From Pseudomaricurvus sp965656525 (lineage in GTDB: Bacteria > Pseudomonadota > Gammaproteobacteria > Pseudomonadales > Cellvibrionaceae): a stretch of DNA of 64,000 bases. The notes beneath the pieces were generated by a model. That model worked only from the letters and a program-made list of their open reading frames with translations. It was not told the origin of the DNA and made no database searches. Each line of letters starts with the position of its first letter. The first letter of the stretch is position 1. A program made the translations under genes and the position numbers. The stretch lies in NCBI GenBank assembly GCA_965656525.1, contig CBFHKY010000005.1:62001-126000 (forward strand), written 5' to 3'. This document shows positions 35,043-42,965 of the stretch, in pieces.

Positions 35043-35582
35043 ATGAAATTGATCAATAGCTTGATTTTAGTGCTTGCTGTTTTTTTGATCGCCTCTTTAA
35101 GTCACGCTGAAATTTATAAAAGCACCGACGAACAGGGGCGAGTGATTTACACAGACAACCCAGCACTGGGCAAAAAAGTCGATCAGGTTGATCTTCCCCC
35201 TATTAATACTCAGCCCGCGACACGACTTTCCAATAAATCGCCCAATCAGAAGTCAAAAAAGGTCGTTTACAAAGTCTCTATTTCACAGCCAAAACAGGGT
35301 ACTCAAATACCCACAGGGCAAGAGGCGCTAGACCTTCAAGTTGGTGTATTGCCCCCCCCTAAAAGCAGCTACTCACTGCAAGCCTACCTCAATGGTTCAC
35401 CTATTGGACCGAGCAGTAAACGCCAGCGCTGGCAGCTTAAAGCACTATATCGAGGCGAGCACCAGCTCACTGTTAACCTGATCGATGATTCAGGCAATGT
35501 CCTGGCCAGCTCCGATCCAGTGACTATTTATGTGCAGCGTGCTTCAAAAAAACTCCCAGCCACCCCCGTAAAATCGAATTAG
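35043..35582 (+). CDS. DUF4124-domain exported protein between glnA and ntrB
   Basis: The start ATG 35043 gives a 179 aa product with a clean signal peptide (KLINSLILVLAVFLIASLSHA) and then the DUF4124 motif EIYKSTDEQGRVIYTDNP. The C-terminal ~90 residues read like an Ig-like beta domain (SISQPKQGTQIPTGQEALDL, RGEHQLTVNLIDDSGNVL). An upstream in-frame ATG at 34947 adds 32 residues with no signal and is not preferred. A protein of this type occupies the same glnA-ntrB gap in Pseudomonas. Its periplasmic role is unknown; a link to nitrogen control is not shown. Confidence 0.78.
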   Translation: MKLINSLILVLAVFLIASLSHAEIYKSTDEQGRVIYTDNPALGKKVDQVDLPPINTQPATRLSNKSPNQKSKKVVYKVSISQPKQGTQIPTGQEALDLQVGVLPPPKSSYSLQAYLNGSPIGPSSKRQRWQLKALYRGEHQLTVNLIDDSGNVLASSDPVTIYVQRASKKLPATPVKSN

Positions 35583-35649
35583 CCCTCGCACTGCAAGCCC
35601 TCACAGGGCACCCCATTCTGGTACAAAAACTCAATACCAACATAGCCAA

Positions 35650-35666
35650 AGCACCAATATAGTGCA
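35650..35666 (+). promoter_or_regulatory. NtrC-like enhancer site upstream of ntrB
   Basis: AGCACCAATATAGTGCA matches the NtrC consensus TGCACC-N5-GGTGCA at 10 of 12 arm positions. Its centre (35658) is about 109 bp before the start predicted for the sigma-54 promoter at 35740. Confidence 0.7.
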
Positions 35667-35739
35667 ACAATGAATCATCCCATTTGACACTGAACCCCCA
35701 AAGACAAGGCTTTCACCGAAAAAGGGCGAGTGCGCCGAA

Positions 35740-35756
35740 TTGGTTCGCTTCTTGCT
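35740..35756 (+). promoter_or_regulatory. Sigma-54 promoter of ntrBC
   Basis: TTGGTTCGCTTCTTGCT keeps the GG-N10-GC spacing and the TTGCT -12 element. The predicted start is near 35767, giving a leader of about 230 bases to ntrB. Autoregulation of ntrBC by NtrC is a known theme in enterics; the leader length here is unusual. Confidence 0.7.
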
Positions 35757-35947
35757 CTATATTGGTATCAGCAAAAAAGCAGGCCTCTAACCGAGAGTTC
35801 GTCAAAGAAAACCATACCGCACGGCCCCAGCCCATCGGTAAATACGGCGAAGCCAAACATGGCAACTCACTGAGAATAGGCCGACAGCGCACTTAACATT
35901 AACCATGTAACCTACGCGCACGTTGCGATAAACGTGCTGAACTGCAC

Positions 35948-35962
35948 AGGGGCAGTGCCCCT
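35948..35962 (+). promoter_or_regulatory. Perfect short palindrome in the ntrB leader
   Basis: AGGGGCAGTGCCCCT, with 7-base arms around a single G, sits 36 bp before the ntrB ATG and is followed by TATAAAAT. It may be a repressor operator on a second, sigma-70-type promoter, or a leader structure. A second hairpin, GCACGTT/AACGTGC, lies about 25 bp upstream. The remaining leader (35767-35940) has no convincing gene. Confidence 0.35.
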
Positions 35963-35998
35963 ATAAAATACAGTCTCAAGCTCCCAAAACGGCTATTT

Positions 35999-37072
35999 AT
36001 GAGTTTAGAATTGTCTTACAGCACTATTTTTGATCACTTGAGTGTGGCAATTGTCGTCGTCGATAACCATTTAACCCTGCAACACATGAATCCAGCGGCT
36101 GAAATGCTCCTTGCGGTAAGCCGAGCGCAAGTGTTGGGTACAGGATTATTGGACTTTTTCCAAGAAGTGGGCACGAGCCGAAAAAAGCTCAGCGCAACGC
36201 TCACCGATAACAGGCAATTTACCAAACGCCGCTCCAAATGGTTGCTGCACAATACTCAGGCGCTGACTGTAGACTATACCGTCACTCCGCTGCCCGATCA
36301 GAACAACATTTTGATTGAGATTATGGGTCTCGACCGTCTTTTGCGCATCAGTCGTGAAGAAGCTCTCATCGCTGCGCAGGAAACCACTCGCAACCTAGTG
36401 CGCAGCATGGCCCATGAAATTAAGAACCCGCTAGGGGGAATTCGAGGAGCCGCTCAACTGCTTGCCCGAGAGCTGCCTCATCCTGACTTAGAAGAATTTA
36501 CACAGATCATTATTGAAGAGGTCGACCGCCTTCGCAACTTAGTAGATCGGATGCTAGGCCCCCGCCAGCTGCCGCAATTTAGCCCCATTAACGCTCACGA
36601 AGTGTTGGAGCGTATCGCGTCGGTCATCAGTGCCGAAAGCGGTTCCGAAGTGCAAGTCCGGCGAGATTATGACCCTAGCATCCCCGATTTTCCCGGCGAC
36701 AAAGAAATGCTGATTCAAGCTCTACTGAATGTCGCCCGTAATGCTATGCAAGCGCTTTTGGAGTCTGATCTCACAGAAGACTCTGTGATTACTTTGCGCA
36801 CTCGCATTCAACGCCAGTTCACCATTGGTCGACAACATCATAATCTGGTTTGTCGTATCGACATTGAAGATAATGGCCCTGGAATCCCCGAGCACATGCA
36901 GGCGGATATTTTCTACCCTATGATTACTGGCCGGCCAGAGGGTACGGGCTTAGGTTTAGCCATCTCTCAAACATTAATATCCCAGCACTATGGACTCATT
37001 GAGTGCCAAAGCCAGCCGGGGAAAACCGTCTTTTCCATTTACCTACCACTGGAACACGATCATGTTACCTAG
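35999..37072 (+). CDS. glnL: Nitrogen regulation sensor kinase NtrB
   Basis: NtrB (GlnL) phosphorylates or dephosphorylates NtrC under control of the PII protein. The 357 aa protein is soluble, with an N-terminal PAS domain (residues ~5-110), then the dimerisation/phosphoacceptor helix RSMAHEIKNPLGGIRGA with His139 (same number as E. coli), and the ATP-binding N-box NVARNAMQAL, DNGPGIP (G1), and GTGLGLAIS (G2). Its last codons overlap the ntrC start by 11 bases, coupling translation. Confidence 0.96.
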   Translation: MSLELSYSTIFDHLSVAIVVVDNHLTLQHMNPAAEMLLAVSRAQVLGTGLLDFFQEVGTSRKKLSATLTDNRQFTKRRSKWLLHNTQALTVDYTVTPLPDQNNILIEIMGLDRLLRISREEALIAAQETTRNLVRSMAHEIKNPLGGIRGAAQLLARELPHPDLEEFTQIIIEEVDRLRNLVDRMLGPRQLPQFSPINAHEVLERIASVISAESGSEVQVRRDYDPSIPDFPGDKEMLIQALLNVARNAMQALLESDLTEDSVITLRTRIQRQFTIGRQHHNLVCRIDIEDNGPGIPEHMQADIFYPMITGRPEGTGLGLAISQTLISQHYGLIECQSQPGKTVFSIYLPLEHDHVT

Positions 37073-38492
37073 TCGCACGCCACCGAACCATGTCTGGATT
37101 ATTGATGATGACCGCTCTATTCGCTGGGTTTTAGAGCGCGCCCTTCAACAAGAAGGCATTATTTGCACGGCCTTTGAAAGCGGCGACAAGGCCTTACATG
37201 CATTAAAATCAGAAAAGCCCGATGCGGTGATTACCGACATCAGAATGCCGGGTACCGACGGTTTGTCCTTATTGAAGATACTCAACGAAGAGCTGCCTAT
37301 ACTGCCTATAATTATTATGACCGCACACTCCGATCTAGACAGTGCGGTGTCTGCTTATCAAGGTGGTGCATTCGAATACCTGCCCAAGCCGTTTGATGTG
37401 GATGAAGCGGTGGCCGTCATCAAGCGCGCATTAGCACACGCAAACGAGCAACAGATAGATGCGCCAATCGAGCAACCACCGGAAATGGCCACCGAAATCA
37501 TCGGTGAGGCCCCTGCCATGCAGGAAGTCTTTCGTGCCATAGGGCGACTGTCGCAGTCTAATATTACCGTTCTGATCAACGGTGAATCAGGAACGGGTAA
37601 AGAATTGGTGGCGCGGGCACTTCATCGCCATAGCCCGCGACGCAACAACACATTCATTGCCTTGAACATGGCCGCTATTCCACGAGACCTCATCGAATCA
37701 GAGCTGTTTGGCCACGAAAAAGGCGCGTTCACCGGTGCTGGTGGTCAGCGCCAAGGGCGCTTTGAACAAGCGAATGGCGGCACACTCTTCTTAGATGAAA
37801 TTGGCGATATGCCGGCCGAAACGCAAACACGCTTGCTGCGAGTACTGGCCGATGGTGAATTCTATCGTGTAGGCGGTCACACCCCCATTAAGGTAGACGT
37901 ACGAATCATCGCCGCTACGCATCAAAATCTAGAAACGCTGGTGGATGAAAACCGCTTCCGTGAGGATTTGTTCCATCGCCTGAATGTGATCCGCATCCAC
38001 ATCCCCCAACTGTCAAACCGCCGCGAAGACATCGCCAAACTGGCACAACACTTCTTTCTCAAGGCGGCTAAAGAGCTGGAGGTGGAGCACAAAGTACTGC
38101 TACCAGAAACTGAGAGCTACCTGTGTAATCTCGACTGGCCCGGCAATGTCCGTCAGCTGGAGAATACCTGCCGCTGGATTACCGTCATGGCCTCAGGACG
38201 GGAAGTTCACCTCGAAGACCTGCCACCAGAACTGATGGAAAGCAAAGGCACCATCAGCCCCAGCGGCGACTGGGAAAAAGCGTTGCGTCACTGGGCCGAT
38301 CAAGCGCTGGCCCGAGGTCAGAATGACATCCTTTCAGAAGCGGTTCCCACGTTTGAAAAAGCTCTGATTGAAACCGCCCTGAAACACACCGCAGGCCGAA
38401 AGCGCGACGCTGCCAACCTACTTGGGTGGGGGCGCAACACATTGACCCGCAAACTGAAAGAGCTGGGCATGGCCGACAGCGGCGACGAATAA
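37062..38492 (+). CDS. glnG: Nitrogen regulation response regulator NtrC
   Basis: NtrC (GlnG) activates sigma-54 promoters under nitrogen limitation. From ATG 37062 the product is 476 aa. It contains a receiver domain with phospho-Asp59 in VITDIRMPGTDG, an AAA+ domain with Walker A GESGTGKE (174-181) and the sigma-54 loop GAFTGA (221-226), and a C-terminal Fis-type helix-turn-helix (RKRDAANLLGWGRNTLTRKL). The frame extends upstream within ntrB, but that part is ntrB coding sequence. It should bind the sites listed at glnA and ntrB. Confidence 0.97.
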   Translation: MLPSRTPPNHVWIIDDDRSIRWVLERALQQEGIICTAFESGDKALHALKSEKPDAVITDIRMPGTDGLSLLKILNEELPILPIIIMTAHSDLDSAVSAYQGGAFEYLPKPFDVDEAVAVIKRALAHANEQQIDAPIEQPPEMATEIIGEAPAMQEVFRAIGRLSQSNITVLINGESGTGKELVARALHRHSPRRNNTFIALNMAAIPRDLIESELFGHEKGAFTGAGGQRQGRFEQANGGTLFLDEIGDMPAETQTRLLRVLADGEFYRVGGHTPIKVDVRIIAATHQNLETLVDENRFREDLFHRLNVIRIHIPQLSNRREDIAKLAQHFFLKAAKELEVEHKVLLPETESYLCNLDWPGNVRQLENTCRWITVMASGREVHLEDLPPELMESKGTISPSGDWEKALRHWADQALARGQNDILSEAVPTFEKALIETALKHTAGRKRDAANLLGWGRNTLTRKLKELGMADSGDE

Positions 38493-38505
38493 TCCGCTTA
38501 CCGTA

Positions 38506-38530
38506 ATAGGCCACTATTATCGTGGCCTAT
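38506..38530. terminator. Perfect 9-bp hairpin after ntrC
   Basis: ATAGGCCAC and GTGGCCTAT pair over a seven-base loop in the gap between convergent ntrC and the lipoprotein gene. The following sequence is not T-rich, so it is a weak bidirectional terminator candidate. Confidence 0.5.
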
Positions 38531-38585
38531 CTTCATTCACGAAGTTCAAAACACCTCTCAAATAACACGCCGATTCACGCTTGAC

Positions 38586-39047
38586 TCAGACTTTGTCGAG
38601 TTCGGATAGCACCGGACACGGTGTTGCTTTAAGCAAAAAGCTGGGAACCAGAGCATTTAGAAAAGGAACAAACAACCACTCAACATCCTCTTGGTTAGGC
38701 TGCACCTCAACACAGGTCGTCTGTCCCTCGATCAGATGCAGTTTTTGCTCTGCAGCCACGCTTCCTTTGGCTTTCACCTTGAAGTCCGCCCAGCCCGCAG
38801 GCATTGAGTAGGTGGCATACTCTTGCTCGCCTAATTGCACAAAATAGTCGCCATCGACATCACCCACATAGGCATCCGCCAACTTGGCCTGAAGAGACGA
38901 GGTACGATACAAAAGCAGCTCTGCACCCGGCGTATTACTTTGCTCAAGGCTTGCACTCGGTTCTGTCGAATTAACACTCACACAAGCTCCCAGAACTGAG
39001 GTTAACGCCGCAATGAACAGCGTTTTGATTGATGTTTGCATAGACAT
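38586..39047 (-). CDS. Predicted lipoprotein, DUF2846-like
   Basis: The 153 aa product begins with a lipoprotein signal ending in the lipobox LGAC (Cys at about residue 21). The mature part contains AELLLYRTSSLQAKLADAYV, DGDYFVQLGEQEYATYSMPAGW and QTTCVEVQP, a pattern like DUF2846 proteins, in which a short beta domain is anchored to the membrane. Start ATG 39047 has AAGGAAG at good spacing. It is a single gene between ntrC and an AraC regulator. Function unknown. Confidence 0.65.
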   Translation of the reverse strand: MSMQTSIKTLFIAALTSVLGACVSVNSTEPSASLEQSNTPGAELLLYRTSSLQAKLADAYVGDVDGDYFVQLGEQEYATYSMPAGWADFKVKAKGSVAAEQKLHLIEGQTTCVEVQPNQEDVEWLFVPFLNALVPSFLLKATPCPVLSELDKV

Positions 39048-39222
39048 AGTCTGTCTTCCTTGGTTTTTGGTTATCGATTAAATCACCTGTAGCAGGCCAA
39101 AACAGCCACAGCTCAAAGGCGAGAAACATTAAAGGAAAACAGGCGTGATTTTTCGTCCGGATCTATAAATCCGAACTCAAAACGAACACAGAACCAACAA
39201 TAAGATTTGAAAACAGACAGTT

Positions 39223-40461
39223 TCAGACGCTCTGCTTGCGATATTGTCCGGGCGTCATGCCCTGATGCTTTTTAAAAGCGGTGTAAAAAGCCGACTTGGA
39301 ATTAAAACCCGAGGCCATCGCGACATCCAGAATCGTTGTTGTACCACTCTGATCGGCATCTAACCGTTTAACGGACTCCTGTATTCGCCAGCCATTGATG
39401 TAATCAAAGAAGTTCACACCCTTGCGCTCATTGATTGACTGAGACAAATAGTTCACAGAGACACCCAATTTCTCAGCCAACATCGGCAAACTGATCTGAC
39501 TGTATAAATAGAGCTTTTCTGAGGCCATCCGTTGATCGAGCTCGTCAACAAGCAAACCGGATAATTCTGGCGAGAGGCTGGATGTTCGATACTTAGTGGC
39601 AGAAAAAGCTTCGCCTCCTTCTGGTAGGTTCAGGCTCACACCCTCATTAATCGTTGAGGGACCATTCAGTGGCTCACTGTTCTCAACCGCTGGAGTATCA
39701 TTAGATAAGGCAACACCAGAGATTCGAAAAATATACGGCTGGCGCAATCCCATGTAACCCAACCCATAAACCAGCAACACCATGCTGATTCCCAACGCCG
39801 CATCCATAATGTCATTCAATAGCTCATAAGGGTTAAATACACCCACTACCCAAATGGCGTAGATCAGCAGCAGCCCCACAATAAACGCTCTTAGCCAATC
39901 GAGATTGAGCTTTTCCGTATAGGAGAAATTTTCTTTGATCCGCTGCCGGTGTTCAGACAGCTTGCTCAAACTCAATACCAAATAAATCAGAACCGCTACA
40001 ATGGACAATACCAATTCAATATTGCCAAACAGTAACGCCAACCAGGTATCGCGGGCCTCGGCCTGACCCGAGAGAATTTGCAGCTGTCGCTCCTCCTCCA
40101 GAAACAATAAGGACCAGCTCGCAATAACATGCACCGCCGCCGGCAGAAAGTGCAGCCACTGACGACCCTCTAAGGGGATGGGCTGACTGAGGCACATTTC
40201 CCGCACATAGAAATAGATCAATACACCAAAAAAGAATTCCTTTGGCCAGAGTATGGTCAGTATCCAAGGGTGTTGGCTGGTAAAACCGATATAGTCGGAT
40301 AAATAGGCAATGAGGGTAATAGTAAACAGCGCGATCAAAGCACCCAAGTAGCGGTTGGCGCCCCGCCTGATACCCTTGGTACCCAACAAAGCAAAGGACA
40401 AGGCCAATCCCTGTGCAGCACCCAGAAAATACAAGACAGGCACCCACTCAAAACCATTCAT
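39223..40461 (-). CDS. Membrane-bound AraC-family transcriptional regulator
   Basis: The N-terminal ~250 residues hold about seven hydrophobic segments (for example VLYFLGAAQGLALSFALLG, AVHVIASWSLLFL, LRAFIVGLLLIYAIWVVGVF). The C-terminal ~100 residues are an AraC helix-turn-helix pair: PMLAEKLGVSVNYLSQSINE, then VAMASGFNSKSAFYTAFKKHQGMTPGQYR. Such proteins sense a signal at or in the membrane and bind DNA from there. It diverges from the thioesterase gene with ~130 bp between starts; a CGGAT/ATCCG dyad lies at 39157-39172, downstream of its stop and upstream of the lipoprotein gene. Target unknown. Confidence 0.82.
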   Translation of the reverse strand: MNGFEWVPVLYFLGAAQGLALSFALLGTKGIRRGANRYLGALIALFTITLIAYLSDYIGFTSQHPWILTILWPKEFFFGVLIYFYVREMCLSQPIPLEGRQWLHFLPAAVHVIASWSLLFLEEERQLQILSGQAEARDTWLALLFGNIELVLSIVAVLIYLVLSLSKLSEHRQRIKENFSYTEKLNLDWLRAFIVGLLLIYAIWVVGVFNPYELLNDIMDAALGISMVLLVYGLGYMGLRQPYIFRISGVALSNDTPAVENSEPLNGPSTINEGVSLNLPEGGEAFSATKYRTSSLSPELSGLLVDELDQRMASEKLYLYSQISLPMLAEKLGVSVNYLSQSINERKGVNFFDYINGWRIQESVKRLDADQSGTTTILDVAMASGFNSKSAFYTAFKKHQGMTPGQYRKQSV

Positions 40462-40593
40462 GCAGCGATCGCTTTTTTACGTTTATGATAGGGACGATAT
40501 TTGCTACCAAAGATGAACAGCAAATTCTTGACTCAACAGAACGGCGTATATTATATAAACTCCGGTAAACATTTTGCGTTTTTGAGTTTTGAC

Positions 40594-41034
40594 ATGACAA
40601 CTCCACTACTAAAGAATTGCTGCTATATTCACCCTATCACTGTGAACTGGGGTGATATGGATGCGTTTCAGCACGTGAATAACACCCAATACTTCCGCTA
40701 CTTTGAGCATGCACGAGTTGCCCACTACAGCTCTGCAGGCCTCTGGGGGTCAGAGGAAAGCAGCAGCCAAGGCGCCATAGTTGCCGAGGCAAACTGCCGA
40801 TTCAAAGCCCCACTCACCTATCCAGACTCCATTTTAATTGGCGTGCAGATCGACCAGCTGGGTGCGGATGAATTTGTACAGCGCTACCTGGTTTACAGCG
40901 AAAAACTGGATCGCATAGCCGCCGAAGGCTGGGTGAAAGTCGTATTTTACGACTACAAACACAGCTGCCGCTGCAACATTCCGCCCGCGCACTACCAAAT
41001 ACTGCAGGAGCAAAGCGTAACCCACAGCACCTGA
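40594..41034 (+). CDS. Acyl-CoA thioesterase, 4-hydroxybenzoyl-CoA (hotdog) family
   Basis: The 146 aa form from ATG 40594 shows the hotdog-fold signature VNWGDMDAFQHVNNTQYFRYFEH-type motif with the catalytic Asp, then AIVAEANCRFKAPLTYPD. The family cleaves acyl-CoA or ACP thioesters in the cytosol. The reading frame is open from 40501, but that N-terminal part (31 residues) is atypical. It diverges from the AraC regulator and is convergent with the PH-domain gene, 3 bp apart. Confidence 0.8.
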   Translation: MTTPLLKNCCYIHPITVNWGDMDAFQHVNNTQYFRYFEHARVAHYSSAGLWGSEESSSQGAIVAEANCRFKAPLTYPDSILIGVQIDQLGADEFVQRYLVYSEKLDRIAAEGWVKVVFYDYKHSCRCNIPPAHYQILQEQSVTHST

Positions 41035-41037
41035 GCT

Positions 41038-41415
41038 CTAGCTCAAAATGTGCTCGCTAACATAGCGGTTAAAAGCAATTAAATCGAACGAGCCCTTGAT
41101 TTCAAACCGCACTTTGCCCAAACCACTCAGATACAGCTCAATTTCACTGTCGAGGTCTAAAGTACCCGACGTCTCCACGGAAAAGGCGGTGATTTTGCTG
41201 TAAGGCAGCGACGTGTAATCCACCTTTGACCCAGTGATACCCTGTACATTGGCAGCAATAATCCGCTTGTTCGTAAACACCAGCTGGTCTCGCACCGTCT
41301 TAAACACCGCAAAAATTGCCTCCCCCTCAATTAAAAACTTATGAAAGTCTTCACGAGCTTTTTCTACAGCAATGGGCTTTAACTTAAACACGGCAGAGTT
41401 TTCAAAATCAATCAT
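41038..41415 (-). CDS. Bacterial PH-domain protein
   Basis: The 125 aa protein matches the bacterial pleckstrin-homology (PF08000-type) family: EGEAIFAVFKTVRDQLVFTNKRIIAAN and the stretch KVDYTSLPYSKITAFSVETSGTLD are hallmark sequence. It has no signal or TM segment, so it is cytosolic. Function of the family is not established. It ends three bases from the thioesterase stop on the opposite strand. Confidence 0.82.
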   Translation of the reverse strand: MIDFENSAVFKLKPIAVEKAREDFHKFLIEGEAIFAVFKTVRDQLVFTNKRIIAANVQGITGSKVDYTSLPYSKITAFSVETSGTLDLDSEIELYLSGLGKVRFEIKGSFDLIAFNRYVSEHILS

Positions 41416-41958
41416 ATCCAGGCCTTCTTAGCAGTGGGCTTTATTGGCAGCACACATGTCTGCCAAGCATCCCACTAAGCCTATCACACACATACGTGTT
41501 GTTTCGGGGCGGAAATAACAACCCGTGATCGACACAGTCACTCTTTAAAAGTCATAACTGGTAAAAGTCATAACTGGCACCAAAGCCGCCACTCCACGGT
41601 GATTCACTCAGACCGTAAAACAGGATAATTCAAGCTATCACCATGCTTAGCAAGGTTCAGAAGCACTAACCAGAGCTGTTGCGTCTTTATTCGGTCTGTG
41701 AATAGAGTCGCCAAAAGCTTTTTATTTGATCAGGAACAAGCAACTTCGCCAAGAAAACTGTGTTTGGTGGTGGTTTTGAGTGCATCGGCACCTTATTATA
41801 GAACGCAAATAAACTTATAACGCTTATACTCCTATGGAGTCTTAATAAGCCATGAGCGGCCATTCATTCGCGAGTTCACCGCTGATAGAATCAGCAATCG
41901 CACTGAAACGTTGATTGAGCCAACATCTCGTCCGCTCAAAAAACCTCGGAGAATACAT
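41416..41958. other. Intergenic region upstream of usp gene
   Basis: About 540 bp without a supportable ORF. It contains the 16-bp tandem repeat listed separately and, near the right end, A+T-rich sequence that should carry the usp promoter. No clean -35/-10 pair was identified. Confidence 0.4.
41546..41577. repeat. 16-bp tandem direct repeat, two copies
   Basis: TAAAAGTCATAACTGG occurs twice head to tail (41546-41561 and 41562-41577) without mismatch in the region upstream of the usp gene. It could be a regulator-binding repeat or a recent slippage duplication. Confidence 0.85.
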
Positions 41959-42765
41959 ATGAGTAACCCGGTTACAGTTCTTGTTGTTATCGATCCTACA
42001 CAACAAGTGCACCCTGCAATGGAAAAGGCGATGCTTATTGCCGGTCGTGCCAAAGGTGATATCGCCACCACCATGGTTTTTCTCCTTGCACCAGGTCAAG
42101 CGCCCTCCGGCAATGACAAACCCGTATTGGTGAGCAGTGAATGGATCAGAGAACAGCTTTACCAGCGTCTCAAAGATTTGCCTGTTGAATTCAGCTGCAC
42201 TATGAGCTGGGCCGACAACCAAAATGACGCTATCCTCGCCGCCACTGAACAGCTGCAACCTACCCTAACCATCATGCCTTACTATGAAGACAGCGGTCAG
42301 ACCAGCCGCTTGTTCAGTGATGCAAAATGGAAACTGCTACGGGAAGTGAATAACCCCGTCATCATTACCTCCAAAAGCAAACCTGGGGAAGATCACTCCC
42401 GCCGCATACTGTGTGCCTTCAAAGTTCAAGATGACACCTACAGTGATCGCAATAAGCGTATTGCGGAAGTGGGCACAAAATTTGAAACTATTTTCGGCCT
42501 TGAGGCTCACGGTGTGAATGCCTATTCCAACTCGATGGAATTCCCAGACCGCGCAAAAATCGCCTCTATGAGCAGCATCAAAAATGAAAATATTCATATT
42601 GCCTTGGGCGACCCAGAAGATGTGATTTGCAAAACTGCAGTCGATATCGATGCCGACTTAATCGTTATTGCCAGTACTCAGCGCAAGGGTTGGAAAGGTG
42701 CCTTACGCGGCAACACCATTGAAAAGATCATTAAGAAACTCGATCGCGATATTTTGATGGTGTAG
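41959..42765 (+). CDS. Universal stress protein, two tandem Usp domains
   Basis: From ATG 41959 after CGGAGAATACAT, the 268 aa product starts NPVTVLVVIDPTQQVHPAM, the first Usp domain (to about 145). The second domain, from RRILCAFKVQDDTY, ends with DIDADLIVIASTQRKGWKGA and the typical GNTIEKIIKKLDRDILMV. The ATP-binding G-x2-G-x9-G(S/T) loop is only partly kept (RKGWKGALRGNT). The UspE-like double layout suggests a cytosolic stress role. The 16 codons upstream of this start are open but unlike the family. Confidence 0.82.
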   Translation: MSNPVTVLVVIDPTQQVHPAMEKAMLIAGRAKGDIATTMVFLLAPGQAPSGNDKPVLVSSEWIREQLYQRLKDLPVEFSCTMSWADNQNDAILAATEQLQPTLTIMPYYEDSGQTSRLFSDAKWKLLREVNNPVIITSKSKPGEDHSRRILCAFKVQDDTYSDRNKRIAEVGTKFETIFGLEAHGVNAYSNSMEFPDRAKIASMSSIKNENIHIALGDPEDVICKTAVDIDADLIVIASTQRKGWKGALRGNTIEKIIKKLDRDILMV

Positions 42766-42855
42766 ATCCTACAGCGGGCAATCTCAAGAGTGGCTGCTGA
42801 GCAAAGCTTAGTGGCCGCTCTGATGTCGAGTGCTCAGTTGATGACTGTGTATTGA

Positions 42856-42900
42856 TTAGATTGTAGTTGGTTAGGTTGTAGTTGGTTAGGCTGTAGTTGA
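42856..42900. repeat. 15-bp tandem repeat, three copies
   Basis: The units are TTAGATTGTAGTTGG, TTAGGTTGTAGTTGG and TTAGGCTGTAGTTGA in the usp-ldh gap. The copies differ at only two or three positions. The unit is a multiple of three, but no coding frame with a ribosome site covers it. Confidence 0.85.
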
Positions 42901-42965
42901 TGTCGCTGCTGCTTGCCCTTTTTGTCTCGCCATCCATTTCATGACAGTCCACATTACGGAGTCTT

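Noticed and set aside
35684..35896. 70-codon plus-strand frame before ntrB
   Set aside because: It spans the predicted sigma-54 promoter, lacks a ribosome site, and has a basic, unstructured composition.
42788..42820. Hairpin after the usp gene as a terminator
   Set aside because: The stem is short with G-T pairs and no T-run follows; not strong enough to list.
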